Part shown: in pieces, positions 41,324-51,113 of the stretch
How positions within the stretch are numbered: the stretch's first letter is position 1
How the letters are laid out: each line of letters begins with the position of its first letter
Assembly (NCBI GenBank): GCA_039613835.1
Contig: CP154827.1
Span: forward strand, 714,501 to 778,500
DNA length: 64,000 nucleotides
DNA from: Acetobacteraceae bacterium
GTDB lineage: Bacteria > Pseudomonadota > Alphaproteobacteria > Acetobacterales > Acetobacteraceae
Reading direction: 5' to 3'
Translations under genes and position numbers: made by a program
Notes under the pieces: model-generated
Database searches by the model: none
What the model saw: the letters and a program-made list of their open reading frames with translations, nothing else
What the model was told of the DNA's origin: nothing

Positions 41324-41740
41324 TCAGGATGGAAAAGGGGGGGCCTGCCCGAAAGGGCGCGGGAAGAAAATCGGAGGCGGCGCGCGCGCTGCAAAAAGCA
41401 CGCAGTAGAGACGCAGGACGGGCTGACTTGAAAAGGGAAAAATGACGGCTTGCGCCACCATCATCGCGACAAGCGTCAGAAGCGGACAAATCACGCACCC
41501 CTGATGCATATGGCCGGGCTTATGTTTGTTATGATGGTGGTGCATCCCCGCTGACGCAGCAGAGGATGCACCCGGCGCAATATCAATGCCGAGCAGACGC
41601 ACGATCTCGGCGCGCGGGACTTCATCGGGCGTGGCCAGACTCTGTAGGGTGAGTTCACCCGTAAATCCGAGGAGGATGAGAAGAGCGAGGCACAAATGAC
41701 GCAGTCTGAGGCGTGGTGCGGTCAGCACGCTTCTTTGCAT
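41324..41740 (-). CDS. DUF2946-like histidine-rich small membrane protein
   Basis: 138 residues. Two hydrophobic helices (LCLALLILLGFTGEL and LLTLVAMMVAQAVIFPF) flank a metal-binding-type stretch AGMHHHHNKHKPGHMHQGCV followed by CPL, as in DUF2946 proteins found next to copper TonB receptors. Precedes the OprC-like gene by about 60 bases on the same strand, so probably co-transcribed. Probably periplasmic copper handling. Intact. Confidence 0.72.
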   Translation of the reverse strand: MQRSVLTAPRLRLRHLCLALLILLGFTGELTLQSLATPDEVPRAEIVRLLGIDIAPGASSAASAGMHHHHNKHKPGHMHQGCVICPLLTLVAMMVAQAVIFPFSSQPVLRLYCVLFAARAPPPIFFPRPFGQAPPFPS

Positions 41741-41936
41741 CGCCCCCTCCTGCTTTCTTCAAGATGTCAGCATCCTGAAGCTGGCTATATCCGGTCCCGC
41801 GCGGATCTCGCAAGCTTTACGAAGGGTTAAAAATCACAATGGAAACAATTTCACTTTTGTGTGACCGATTTGCCCGCCCAAAACAGGTCGGGTGGTACCA
41901 GCCCCGTCAGGAACCATGCACAACCCTTAGGCGATT

Positions 41937-43718
41937 TTACTGGAATGGCAGGTAACGGAAGGAAAGGAACGCCATATGCGCATCTGTATGGGGCTCACCG
42001 CCCACACCGGAGAATGACCATAAGGTGGTGTAGGAATATTGCGCGCCGATCCGCAATGTGCCGTAATCCCCATGCAGGGACGTCCACCAGAAACCGGCCG
42101 TACCTTGGGCAGATTGCCGGATACTCGTCTGGCACAGACGCGCGGGGGCACCCTCGTGCTGACAGCCGGAAAGCTGGTAGAGGGGATTGCCATACCCATA
42201 AGGCAACCCGCCTGCCATAAATGACTGCCGGGACAGGACGGCCTCCGTGCCCGCATAGGCGAATAACTGGAAGCTCGGCGAGATATTGCCGTAAATCCCC
42301 GCCAGGGCGAGCGCGGCCGGGAGGAGGGCAAGCTGTCCATCCGGCCCGATTGTCGCATCCGGCGTGTTAGCGGAGCTGTAACGTCCAATCCCTTTCCCGA
42401 ATAGGCCGGAGAGTTGAAGGTTGATCTTGTGTTTTTTCTCCAGCGGCAGGATGGCACCGCCGCCACCGCCGCCCGTGAGTTGCGTCGCGGATTTGCCATA
42501 ACCATCATAAGTGACACGGCTATGCGCCACGCGCATCAAACCGTAAATCTCGTAATGCCCCCAACCCGGGTCCGCGCCGAATTTGGCGATGACATCCGGG
42601 GCAATGTCAGTTGAATAATCCGTAGAGGGGTTATTGATCCCGACGCCCGGGTTACGGAAGGTGCTGTGGGTTGCGCCTGACGGCAGATAGGCGCCGCCCG
42701 GCCCCGGCGCAATGACCTGTTGCGGGCTTTCGATGGAAAGGCCCAGATTATAACGCGAATGGTCAAACCCTTTGACAATCCGGATCTGCGGGTTTCGCGT
42801 CCAGGTAAAACCGGGAATATATTGTGCGTCGATGACGATCGGCGTCTGCTCATCACGCGCGCGCATACCGTGATTTTGCAAGGTCAGAAGCGACCAGTTC
42901 TGACCCGCCAACAGCGTGAGATCGTCTTTATCATCCATTAACTGGCCGTAAAATACACGCTCTCGCAGCACGTAGCTGTTGGAGAGACGTGAATTTGAGG
43001 AGGAGCCGGAAGCCTGAAAGTCGGTCTCAATATAAGCCTGGGCGCGCAGCCCGCTAGCAATATTCCCTTCAATAAGGGCGACAAGCCGACTCTGCCGCGC
43101 TGTCTCCCGGAATTCCGTAATCGCATGATTGGGATCATTACCGAAAGGCAGCGTGCCAAAATTGGAGGAAATATCAGACGCGTTATTTCGTGAGCGGAAA
43201 ATGGACGCCGCCTCCACATAGCCGCCCAACGTGATACGCAACCCGCCAACCTGCAACTGCCCACGCCGGAGCGGGCTGGAAAGACTAAGCACGCGTTCGG
43301 TCGGCGTTCCCGTTAATTGTCCGTAAGACGTGGCCGCATTGATGGGTGGCAGGAGAATGGAACGCTCATCCATACGGGGATAACCCGCCATGGCCATGTT
43401 ATCGGGTGGGAGAGCCCCACCGACGGGACGCAGCGCGTCACCGCGCGGGCGCAGAAGCTGCGGATTACCCTCAACCTCCCGGCGTAACTGCGCCAGTTCC
43501 TTCCGTTGACGAAGCTGCTCTTTCTGATGTGCGGCGCGGAGCGATTCAAGCTGTCGCTGCATCGCATGGATCTGTCGTTCCATCTGCTCCAGCTTCTGCA
43601 TCCCATTCGCATGACCGATATGCGGAATGGCCGTGCTCGCGACAAGGCCGATCAGCAGCGCTCGCCGCGTTATCCTTGATAGGGGGTGGACCTGAAAACC
43701 CAATGACTTACGCAACAA
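41937..43718 (-). CDS. Outer-membrane porin with N-terminal coiled coil
   Basis: 593 residues. A signal peptide (LLIGLVASTAIPHIGHA) precedes a periplasmic coiled coil (MQKLEQMERQIHAMQRQLES...LRQRKELAQLRREVE). A barrel begins near residue 150 (LQVGGLRITLGGYVEAASIF, a typical strand pair of OprO/OprP or DcaP-like porins) and ends in FRYLPFQ. It resembles DcaP-type channels, where the coiled coil trimerises. A run of six Gly (TGGGGGGA) is unusual. Substrate unknown. Intact. Confidence 0.7.
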   Translation of the reverse strand: MLRKSLGFQVHPLSRITRRALLIGLVASTAIPHIGHANGMQKLEQMERQIHAMQRQLESLRAAHQKEQLRQRKELAQLRREVEGNPQLLRPRGDALRPVGGALPPDNMAMAGYPRMDERSILLPPINAATSYGQLTGTPTERVLSLSSPLRRGQLQVGGLRITLGGYVEAASIFRSRNNASDISSNFGTLPFGNDPNHAITEFRETARQSRLVALIEGNIASGLRAQAYIETDFQASGSSSNSRLSNSYVLRERVFYGQLMDDKDDLTLLAGQNWSLLTLQNHGMRARDEQTPIVIDAQYIPGFTWTRNPQIRIVKGFDHSRYNLGLSIESPQQVIAPGPGGAYLPSGATHSTFRNPGVGINNPSTDYSTDIAPDVIAKFGADPGWGHYEIYGLMRVAHSRVTYDGYGKSATQLTGGGGGGAILPLEKKHKINLQLSGLFGKGIGRYSSANTPDATIGPDGQLALLPAALALAGIYGNISPSFQLFAYAGTEAVLSRQSFMAGGLPYGYGNPLYQLSGCQHEGAPARLCQTSIRQSAQGTAGFWWTSLHGDYGTLRIGAQYSYTTLWSFSGVGGEPHTDAHMAFLSFRYLPFQ

Positions 43719-43838
43719 TGACGATCCTTCTCCGACTGTTTCGGAGACATTACAACGGTCACTCTTTGCGTTTTGTGAAGATCTTGTGAAACCTTATCGG
43801 GGCCTGTCCACGGCGGCACCGTCGCCCCGAAAGTAACG

Positions 43839-46175
43839 TCAGAAACGTGTGCTGACCGTGCCGAAAAACTGCCGCACCGACCCACGCTCAAGAGATTGAT
43901 AATCCCCGACGAACGGATTGCCGTTTTCCCCCATCATGGAGATGTAATGGGAATCGAAGAGATTATAGACGTTGAAGGAAATCGTCAGGTCCTTCGCCAG
44001 CCCGACATTGCCGAAATTATAACGCGCCCCCGCATTGGCCAGCCAGTAACCCGGCACGGACGTGTCGTTCATATAGCTGAAATAACGGCGGGAAAAATAC
44101 TGCACGTCAAAATGGGCTTCGAGGTTGCGCCAATTATAAGCGAGGTTCCCTTTGTACATAAAGTCCGGATAATTGACGAGGCGTTTGCCCTTCGTGTCAT
44201 AGGTCACGCCGGCACCGCCGATATTATCCCCATAAGTGCCGTGCATATAGCTGACGCTATTATAAAGCGTGACATTTTTGAGCGGATAAAGGGTTAGCCC
44301 CGCATCGACACCATTAATCTGCACGCTTGTTTGCGCAACGGTGGAAATGGGTTGGAGGATGGTCCCCTGCGTCGCCGCTTGAAGACGATTGGAGGCATCA
44401 ACATGATAACCGGCGAGACTGGCCTGCATATAGCGGTTCGTGTAGCGGTACCCGACTGTATAAACCCAGTCCCGCTCCGGTTTGACCTTTTTCTGCAGGT
44501 CGCGGAAAATCTCCTGACTCTGCACTGATCAAAGCGAATTCCCGCCACCATTCGGCAAAACGAGGTAGCTGAGCATGTTTTCCGCGAGATCGAAATAAAG
44601 CTCATGCCCGGGGCAGAAATTGCCAACTTGCCCCAAAATGCGGCAGGAACGCGTCAAATGCCGTCATCCCGCCATTAGGCAGGGCATCAGCACCTGTATA
44701 GGCCGAATTATTATAATCCGCGCCGCCGCCTGTATGGGTCAGCATTGATTTGAAACCCCCAACAAGGCGCAGATTTTTGAAGGGCCGCCAGACATCCTGT
44801 ATATGCGCCGCGAAATTATTTGTGTGCCACAGATAATTATAGCCCTGCTTGAAAGCCGGCCCGTATGTCGTCCACGGCCCGACCGTCGCAAGCGGGGAGC
44901 CCTGACCGAGGACGGGCTCATTATACCAGAAGAGACTTTCCTGCTGATTATTATTTTCGAACCAGACCCCGGCATCAATGTGATGCTTATCAAGATCATA
45001 AAGCAGGGAAGATGTCAAACCGAACCGCTCCTGCCGGGTTGACCAGACGGACATGGAGAGAGGCGCACCCGTCCCGAGTGAGGGCTGGTCATAATCGGAA
45101 TAAGTGTAATAGCCCGTATCGCTCTGACCATAAACAACCGAGCGCCAGCGAAGACGATCGGTTAAAGCGAAATCAAGATTGAGCCCGCCCGTATAATCAA
45201 TCTGAACCTAACCGCCATCATAGAGGTAAGCCTGATCATCATTCGCCTTCATGGCAGGTGAAGCCGGAAGATCAAGGTCGCCTGATGCATAAGCGTAGGC
45301 TTTCGCATAATTGGGATAGAGGCGGGGGATGCGCCAGCCCAGCGCGTCAATCATCGCGAGGGAGTAATCCGGATATCCCCATTGCGCCAAAGAGCTCCAA
45401 TTAAAGAACGCTTTGATTTTGCTGTCATGACCGATGGGCTGCACAATTTTGGCCTGGACCTGCTTTTGCTGCTGGTCGCCTGAGCCCATCCATAATTTCT
45501 CATCCGCGCGGGTGAAGGAGACATAGGCTTTGGTGCTTGTCCTGTTGATTTCACCCGTATCGCCACGAAAATAAGTGCGCATGGAGCCGTAACTCCCGAA
45601 ACTCTGCGAGACTTTCCCACCCCGCCTCGCTGTCGGGTCCGACGTTTCAAACTGGATCATACCGCCGAGGGTTGAGGTGGAGGGGACTTCAACCCCCCCC
45701 GGCCCTTCCGACACGGTAACATGCGCAATATCATCCTGAACCGCCGCCTGGATGATGCTGACGCCGTTATTGCTTTCATAAGTCTGGTCATTCAGCGGGA
45801 TACCATCCAGCGTGTAACCAATCTGATCCATAAAAAAGCCGCCCACGTAGGTACTCGTGCCGAATGTGTCGATCCCGAGCGGATCAGTCGAGCTAAAACT
45901 CACACCCGGCAGTCGCCCGACCGCATTCATGACATTTGTGCCGGGGACCATCTGCTTCATGATGAGGATGGACACGACATTTTCGGCGCCGCGCGACAGG
46001 CTGCGGCGCGACGAGACCACAAGCCGGTCACCGACCCACCTTCCGCCATGTCACGCGCCGCCGCGGCCTGCACCGTCAGACATGTGACCGCACCGGATAG
46101 ACACAGCCGAAACCATGAGGTGGGGCGGCGGCCATCGATCGAAGCAATGCGGAGAAAGGCGGGGTTTTTGGGCAT
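43839..46175 (-). pseudogene. TonB-dependent receptor, multiply disrupted
   Basis: Starts MPKNPAFLRIASIDGRRP with a signal peptide. Plug with ENVVSILIMKQMVPGTNVMN, GRLPGVSFSSTDPLG and YTLDGIPLNDQTYESNNG; barrel to SVRQFFGTVSTRF. Lesions: frameshift near 46020, in-frame TAG at 45208-45210 (DGG-stop-VQIDYTGG), frameshift near 44600, and in-frame TGA at 44529-44531 (NSL-stop-SVQSQEIF). The text between lesions is continuous, so decay is recent. Ligand unknown. Confidence 0.88.
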
Positions 46176-46371
46176 TCAGATGTCTTCGGAACAGGGATCA
46201 CGGCATCGACGAACGCGCGCCGGCTTGCGCGGACGCGGGAAGCAAGGGGAATAACCGCGATCCCACGCTATTTCAACTTTCTATCGGAAGGTTGAAAATT
46301 CCGAAGCGATAAAAAACCGGGATCGTGCTTTCCCTGCAACCTTTTATGCCATCATCCCGTCTCCTAACCCC

Positions 46372-47165
46372 TTAAACCGACAGTGAAAATGCCGCACGGA
46401 AGCGATCCAGCGCAAAGGCTAAGTCCGATTGGGCGAAAGCTTCCAGCCCGATCGGACCGGTGTAGTGCATGTCGTAAAGTGCTTTCGCGATGGCAGGATA
46501 AGCAATCTCGCCCGTCCCCGGCTCACAGCGGCCCGGCACATCCGCCACCTGAATTTCCCCGATATAAGGCAGGCAGCGACGCAAAAGGGAAATAAGATTC
46601 CCCTCCCCGATCTGAGCATGGTAGAGGTCCAGCATCAGGCGCAGATTGGGATGGTTGACGGCCTTGATCAAGGCCAGGTAATCCTCCGCTTTCGCAAAAG
46701 GCACGCCGGGATGGTCAATGGCGGTATTGAGGTTTTCCAGCACGAAAGTGACGTCATGCTGCGCGCCCTCATCCACATTTCCGGCGTGACGACCGGTACG
46801 GGGGTGACAGGCAGTCCGGTGGGGCCCAGACCTGTCCCATGAATATTCAGTCGGGTAATGCCGAGTTCCTGCGCGATCGGGATGGACCGGGCCACCGAGG
46901 AGAGAAAATCATGGATGGCAGCTTCCTCGACCAATCCGCCGCTGACATAGCCAGTCATGGAGGAAAATACCACGCCTGTCGCCTTTAGCGCCTTAATGTC
47001 GTGCCGGGTCCAGTCCCAGATTTCCACCATAAAACCGCGTGCGGAGATTTCACGCACGTGCTCGGTGATCGGCAGGTCGGTAAAAAGCATCTCCGCGCAG
47101 GCGGCGAGTTTGAAGAGCGTCGCTAAGCCCGTCACAATGTCACCAATTGATTGTTTTGAGCGCAT
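46372..47165 (-). pseudogene. Hydroxypyruvate isomerase-like TIM-barrel enzyme, frameshifted
   Basis: Xylose isomerase-like TIM barrel of the Hyi/OtnI type: LAACAEMLFTDLPITEHV, FMVEIWDWTRHDI, TGYVSGGL, then in another frame FVLENLNT, LMLDLYHAQIGEGNL and the hallmark IQVADVPGRCEPGTGEI. The frame changes near 46770. The start is uncertain because the nearest ATG (47165) lies inside the hairpin at 47159-47194; a GTG near 47135 is possible. It sits after the iol genes, so a role with inositol or keto-acid intermediates is plausible. Confidence 0.8.
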
Positions 47166-47607
47166 ATGCCGCCCCGAAGGGCGGCATATGCGCTTCTCTA
47201 GTGGGTCGTGGCCTTGAGCCGAGCTCACCTGTTAGAAACTGCGCGCGTCCGTTCCCGAAGGACCAGTGCGCATCTTCATTTTCCATAACCGAAATCATGA
47301 CATCGGACGATTTGATCTGGCATTCCGCCTCCAGACGTTCGGTGAGGCGCTTGTAAAACGCGGCGGTTTTTTCCTCCTCGCGTGGTCGGCTGAACATCTG
47401 GATGAGGAGGACTTTTTCCGTGCGCGGAATATCGAGCCCGGTATCCTCCACAATCATATGCGAGGGTTTATATTCACTGACGAGCTGATAGCGATCCCGC
47501 CGCGGCACCTGAAAAACATCCAGCATGGCCTCATGCGCGACATCGAGAATTTTCCGGATTTCCGCCGGGCTGCGACCTTCGAGCATATGAAAATGGAGAA
47601 GAGGCAT
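47140..47607 (-). CDS. Tautomerase-family protein with altered C-terminus
   Basis: 155 residues. Begins MPLLHFHMLEGRSPAEI with the catalytic Pro2, then LVSEYKPSHMIVEDTGL and the usual ending NGRAQFLTGEL. Relatives stop there; here the frame runs 26 residues further through the hairpin at 47159-47194 and into the next gene, so the original stop seems to be lost. The core is complete and could work. The role near iol genes is unknown. Confidence 0.7.
   Translation of the reverse strand: MPLLHFHMLEGRSPAEIRKILDVAHEAMLDVFQVPRRDRYQLVSEYKPSHMIVEDTGLDIPRTEKVLLIQMFSRPREEEKTAAFYKRLTERLEAECQIKSSDVMISVMENEDAHWSFGNGRAQFLTGELGSRPRPTREAHMPPFGAAYALKTINW
47159..47194. repeat. Perfect inverted repeat (16-nt arms, 4-nt loop) between tautomerase and isomerase-like genes
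   Basis: Arms 47159-47174 and 47179-47194 around CGAA. It lies at a gene junction, so it could be a terminator, but no T-run follows. It coincides with loss of the tautomerase stop and an unclear start of the next gene, which argues for a scar. Confidence 0.8.
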
Positions 47608-47663
47608 AGGTTGATCCTTTTTTGACTAAGTTAAAGCTCTGTCCCATCAGGTGGAACGGACGA

Positions 47664-48464
47664 TTAATAGGGCAGATGCGCCTGATCAGGGTCCATCGAG
47701 AATTTCCAGACGCGATGCGGCCCCGCCATGACATTCAGGTAGAAGAGGTCAAAACCCACCGGTGTCCCGATCGGATGATACCCTTTCGGCACCATGACGA
47801 CATCGCCATCCGCCACTGCCATCGACTCATCCAGGGTTTTATCTTTGGTGTAGACGCGTTGCAGCGCAAAACTGCTGCCGCGTTTGAAGCGATGGTAATA
47901 AGTCTCCTCAAGGTAGGTTTCGTTGGGATAATCATCCGTGTCATGCTTGTGCGGCGGATAGCTTGACCAGTGTCCGCCGGGGGTGATGACCTCCACAACG
48001 AGAAGCGTCTCCGCCTGCGCCGTGTCCGGCAAGATTTTGCGTATGAAGCGCTGGTTATTACCCTTGCCGCGCGGCACCTCCCCCACTTCATCCGGTTTAA
48101 TCAGGCGCGCCGGGTATTTCCCCTGCGCGGAGGAAGAGCATATGGCTACCTCCAGATCCGTTTATGTGCCCCCGAATGGACCGTGCTTCATTCGGGGGCA
48201 CATAAACGGACCAGGGCAAACCCTCAAACGGGTTTTTGCGCTCACCTAACAGGCCGAAATCCCATCCGGCCGCTTCAATTCGTCCTTTGCCCCCAGTAGC
48301 ACCAGGCAGATTTCCGTTTGATCGGTCGTGCCGGAGGTCACCTCACCAGCCGTCAGCTTACGGACTTCAAACCCGACATATTTCCACCCTGCCGATTCCG
48401 GCGTGACCTTTATAGTGACGCGATCAAGCCCGGGCGCCTGTGAATGAACAAGCAAATTTGTCAT
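47664..48464 (-). pseudogene. iolB: 5-deoxy-glucuronate isomerase, broken by a hairpin
   Basis: Inositol catabolism enzyme. The N-terminal part from 48464 (MTNLLVHSQAPGLDRVTIKV, then ICLVLLGAKDE) is cut near 48240 by a frame change. The good frame resumes for ERKNPFEGLPWSVYVPPNEARS, is broken again at the palindrome 48157-48210, and returns as DLEVAICSSSAQGKYPARLI and VGEVPRGKGNNQRFIRKILP, with cupin metal ligands PGGHWSSYPPHKHD intact, to 47664. Second gene after iolC on the minus strand. Confidence 0.9.
48157..48210. repeat. Perfect inverted repeat (22-nt arms, 10-nt loop) inside iolB
   Basis: Arms 48157-48178 and 48189-48210, loop 48179-48188. On the minus strand the first arm encodes SVYVPPNE in frame; the second is its reverse complement and stands where about five family residues are missing before ARSDLEVAICS. 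Same arm and loop lengths as the hairpin at 9008-9061, though the sequences differ. Confidence 0.9.
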
Positions 48465-48554
48465 GACATCATGCCTTTACTGCCCACTCCGCCTTCACGC
48501 CAGTAAGCGTGCGATGAATGCAGAAGCGGGAAACCAATCCTAAACCGATTTGGA

Positions 48555-50237
48555 TCACGCAGAAACCTTGAGCGTTTCGCGTGCGGCTTCAATAGCCGTC
48601 CATGCCTCGACAAAAACGGTGAATTTTCCGGCCATCTCTGTAACGGCCTGTTCATCATCAATCTGTCCGGCTAGCCATGCGCGCGCCGTTTGGCCAAAAA
48701 TCGTGCGGCCAATCGCGAAACCTTTGACCTAGGGTGTGACGGCGGCCGCCTTGAAGGCTTCAAGCAAATCATCCGTCGGCGCATCAAGGCCGAGTATGAC
48801 AATGCCGAGGCAAAGCGGGTCACGTTCCGCGATGACGGCCGCGATGCGTTGCCAGGCTTCCGGGTCATCCGGGTGGTAAAAGCAGAGGCATTTGACGACG
48901 TGGTCAATCGGCCATTCCGCCAGATGGCGCCCAGACTTCCCCCATCATCAAAATCCAGAGGGCGCGAGCCGGGCTTCTCAATCGGGCGCGCGATCCACAA
49001 ACCTTTATGCGACGCGTCAAACAACGCGTCCTGGCCGAAACGCCTATCCATGAAGGTGCCAAATCCGGGACGCCCCTTCGTCACCCTGTCCAGCGCCTTG
49101 ATCGTGAGGCGTTTAAAGGCCCCGGTGCGGCACCGGCCTCACGGGCCATATCCTCAAGCTGCATGCGATGATCACAGGCCAGCGCCATAATCGGCATGGA
49201 TTGCGCCCGCCTTGTCGTGGCCCAATGCAGGTAGTTCAGCGCCGCATCATGACGCAGCGCCTTAAGAGGGCTTCCATTTTTCAGGAAGTAACGGAGTTCC
49301 TCCCATGTCGGGATTTCCGCCGAACATAACAAGCGTGAGACGGCGAAGGCGCCGCAGGCATTGGCGTAAGTGCAGCAAGTTTCAAGCTTTTCACCCCGCA
49401 CCCAGCCGCGCAGGAAGCCGGACATGAACGCATCACCCGCACCCAACGTGTTGTAAACATCAATCGGGAAACCAGCCCCACGAATGCCTTTTTCAAGACT
49501 GTCCGGAATATCGTGCTCAAAGACTACGCACCCCATGGGGCCGCGTTTGCAGACAATTACGGCCTGCGTCAAACTTCGGATCCGTCGGATCGCCTCCAGC
49601 GTGTCTTCACTCCCGCCCGCGATATGGAGCTCCTCCTCCGTACCGACAATCAGGTCGCATTCCGGCAGGATGGCGCTGAGATACCGGGTGACATCATCCG
49701 AACGGACATAACGGGATTCCCCCTCACCTATGCCGGCGAGGCCCCAAAGATTGGGACGGTAATCAACGTCGAAAACCACTTTACCACCCGCTTCGTGGAT
49801 GATCTTCATCGCTTTGCGCTGGGCCGCCGCGCTATGCGGACGCGAGAAATGCGTGCCGGTCACCACGATCGCCTTGGCCCGACGGATGAGTGCCGGATTG
49901 ATATCATCTTCATTCAGCGCCGCATCGGCACAATCCGTGCGGTAAAACAGCAGGGGAAAGTTTTCCCGGTCACGCACACTCAGGATTGCCAAAGCCGTCA
50001 GGCGGGCCGTGTCGGTCACCACGCCCTGCGTTTCCACGCCCTCACGCGCGAGGCGCTCCCGGATGAAGCGACCGAAAGCCTCATCACCCACCCGCATGAT
50101 AAGCGCGGCGCGCAGGCCCAGGCGTAATGTCCCGATCGCAATATTTGCCGGACACCCGCCCACGGCTTTGCTGAACGTCGCCATATCTTCCAGTCGGCCG
50201 CCAATCTGCTGGCCGTAAATATCGATGGATGCGCTCC
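48555..50237 (-). pseudogene. iolC: 5-dehydro-2-deoxygluconokinase (PfkB kinase plus DUF2090), 5'-truncated
   Basis: PfkB kinase domain (GGRLEDMATFSKAVGGCPANI, VFDVDYRPNLWG, catalytic NTLGAGDAFMSGFLRGW) followed by the DUF2090 domain (MALACDHRMQLEDMA, GRPGFGTFMDRRFGQDALF, GKFTVFVEAW). Lesions: the first ~15 residues and the start codon are gone (reading begins at SIDIYGQQ near 50237), frameshifts near 49115 and 48935, and an in-frame TAG at 48729-48731 in VTP-stop-VKGFAIGRTIFG, where Trp is expected. Recognisable to LKVSA and TGA at 48555-48557. Confidence 0.9.
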
Positions 50238-50683
50238 ATCACCTTGTGGACCCTGAACGTCTCCAGAAAGCGGTTGCCTGCCTCGCACGCGGCCGCATCA
50301 TTTATATTCTTGGCCTGCGCCGCTCCATGGCTGTTGTGCGCTACCTCGCTTATTTATTCACCAAGCTTGAAATTCCGCACCGAGTTGTGGGCGCTGAAGC
50401 GGGGATGGAAGAGGAGTCCATTTTCGGCGCCGGGCCGGAAGATGCGGCCCTCGTCATCAGCTTTAGTGAATATGCGCCTCTGACCGTACACCTCTTCAAC
50501 CAGCTCGAAAAAAGACGCGTGCCGGTTGTGTCGCTGACGGATAATGCGATCAGTCCAATTATCCCCGCATCCGGCCTGTGGTTTGAAATTGTCGAAACCG
50601 ATTTCCAGGGTTTCCGGGCCAATGCGGCAACGATGGTCATGATCATGACTCTTGCAGCCGCCATTGCCGAGCGGCGGAAATAA
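50225..50683 (+). pseudogene. RpiR-family regulator, only the SIS domain remains
   Basis: About 150 residues matching the C-terminal SIS domain of RpiR/MurR regulators: MDALHHLVDPERLQKAVACL, IIYILGLRRSMAVVRYLAYL, LVISFSEYAPLTVHLFNQLE, VPVVSLTDNAISPI. The N-terminal helix-turn-helix domain (about 110 residues) is absent. It abuts the truncated 5' end of iolC head to head, so one deletion probably removed both starts and the shared promoter. The short open frame could still be translated but would not bind DNA. Confidence 0.85.
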
Positions 50684-51113
50684 CAGTGCATCGCCGTCAC
50701 CAGACGCTTTTACTCCTTGGCGACATGCCATCAGGCGGGACGCTTGCGCGCATCGTGTCCAGCCCCGCCTCAACAGGACGCGCCGATAAATTTGTGACGC
50801 GCCCCGACCCCGTTTTCAGATTTTGAAATCAATCTTGCCGGATCGACCCTCTTAGAGGCTATTTACCCGAGACATTACACAAAAAATATTGGAAAACATC
50901 GTAAGGACACGCTATGCGATTGGTAAATTTTCGAAACGCCGTGTCATAAAATGTCGTATTGTCAGTATACGAAATCATTATAAGAAGCAATTTTCTGGTA
51001 TTTTCTAAAACTATAAATAAGTTTTAATCGTATTAACAAGTTTATAATTTGTTTGAAGTGGCCATTGTGATATATAACATTATTTCAGATTAATAAAAAA
51101 GTAAACATCTGTA
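50684..51113. other. AT-rich intergenic region before the phosphoesterase gene
   Basis: About 430 bases. From about 50850 to 51113 the sequence is much richer in A and T than the rest of the window. No gene seen. TTGAAG near 51054 and TATAAC near 51075 are too closely spaced for a good promoter; other AT-rich options exist. Confidence 0.45.

Noticed and set aside
47159..47194. Hairpin as a simple transcription terminator
   Set aside because: There is no T-run on either strand, and it coincides with a lost stop codon and an unclear start codon. It is kept as a possible scar, though a terminator origin is not fully excluded.
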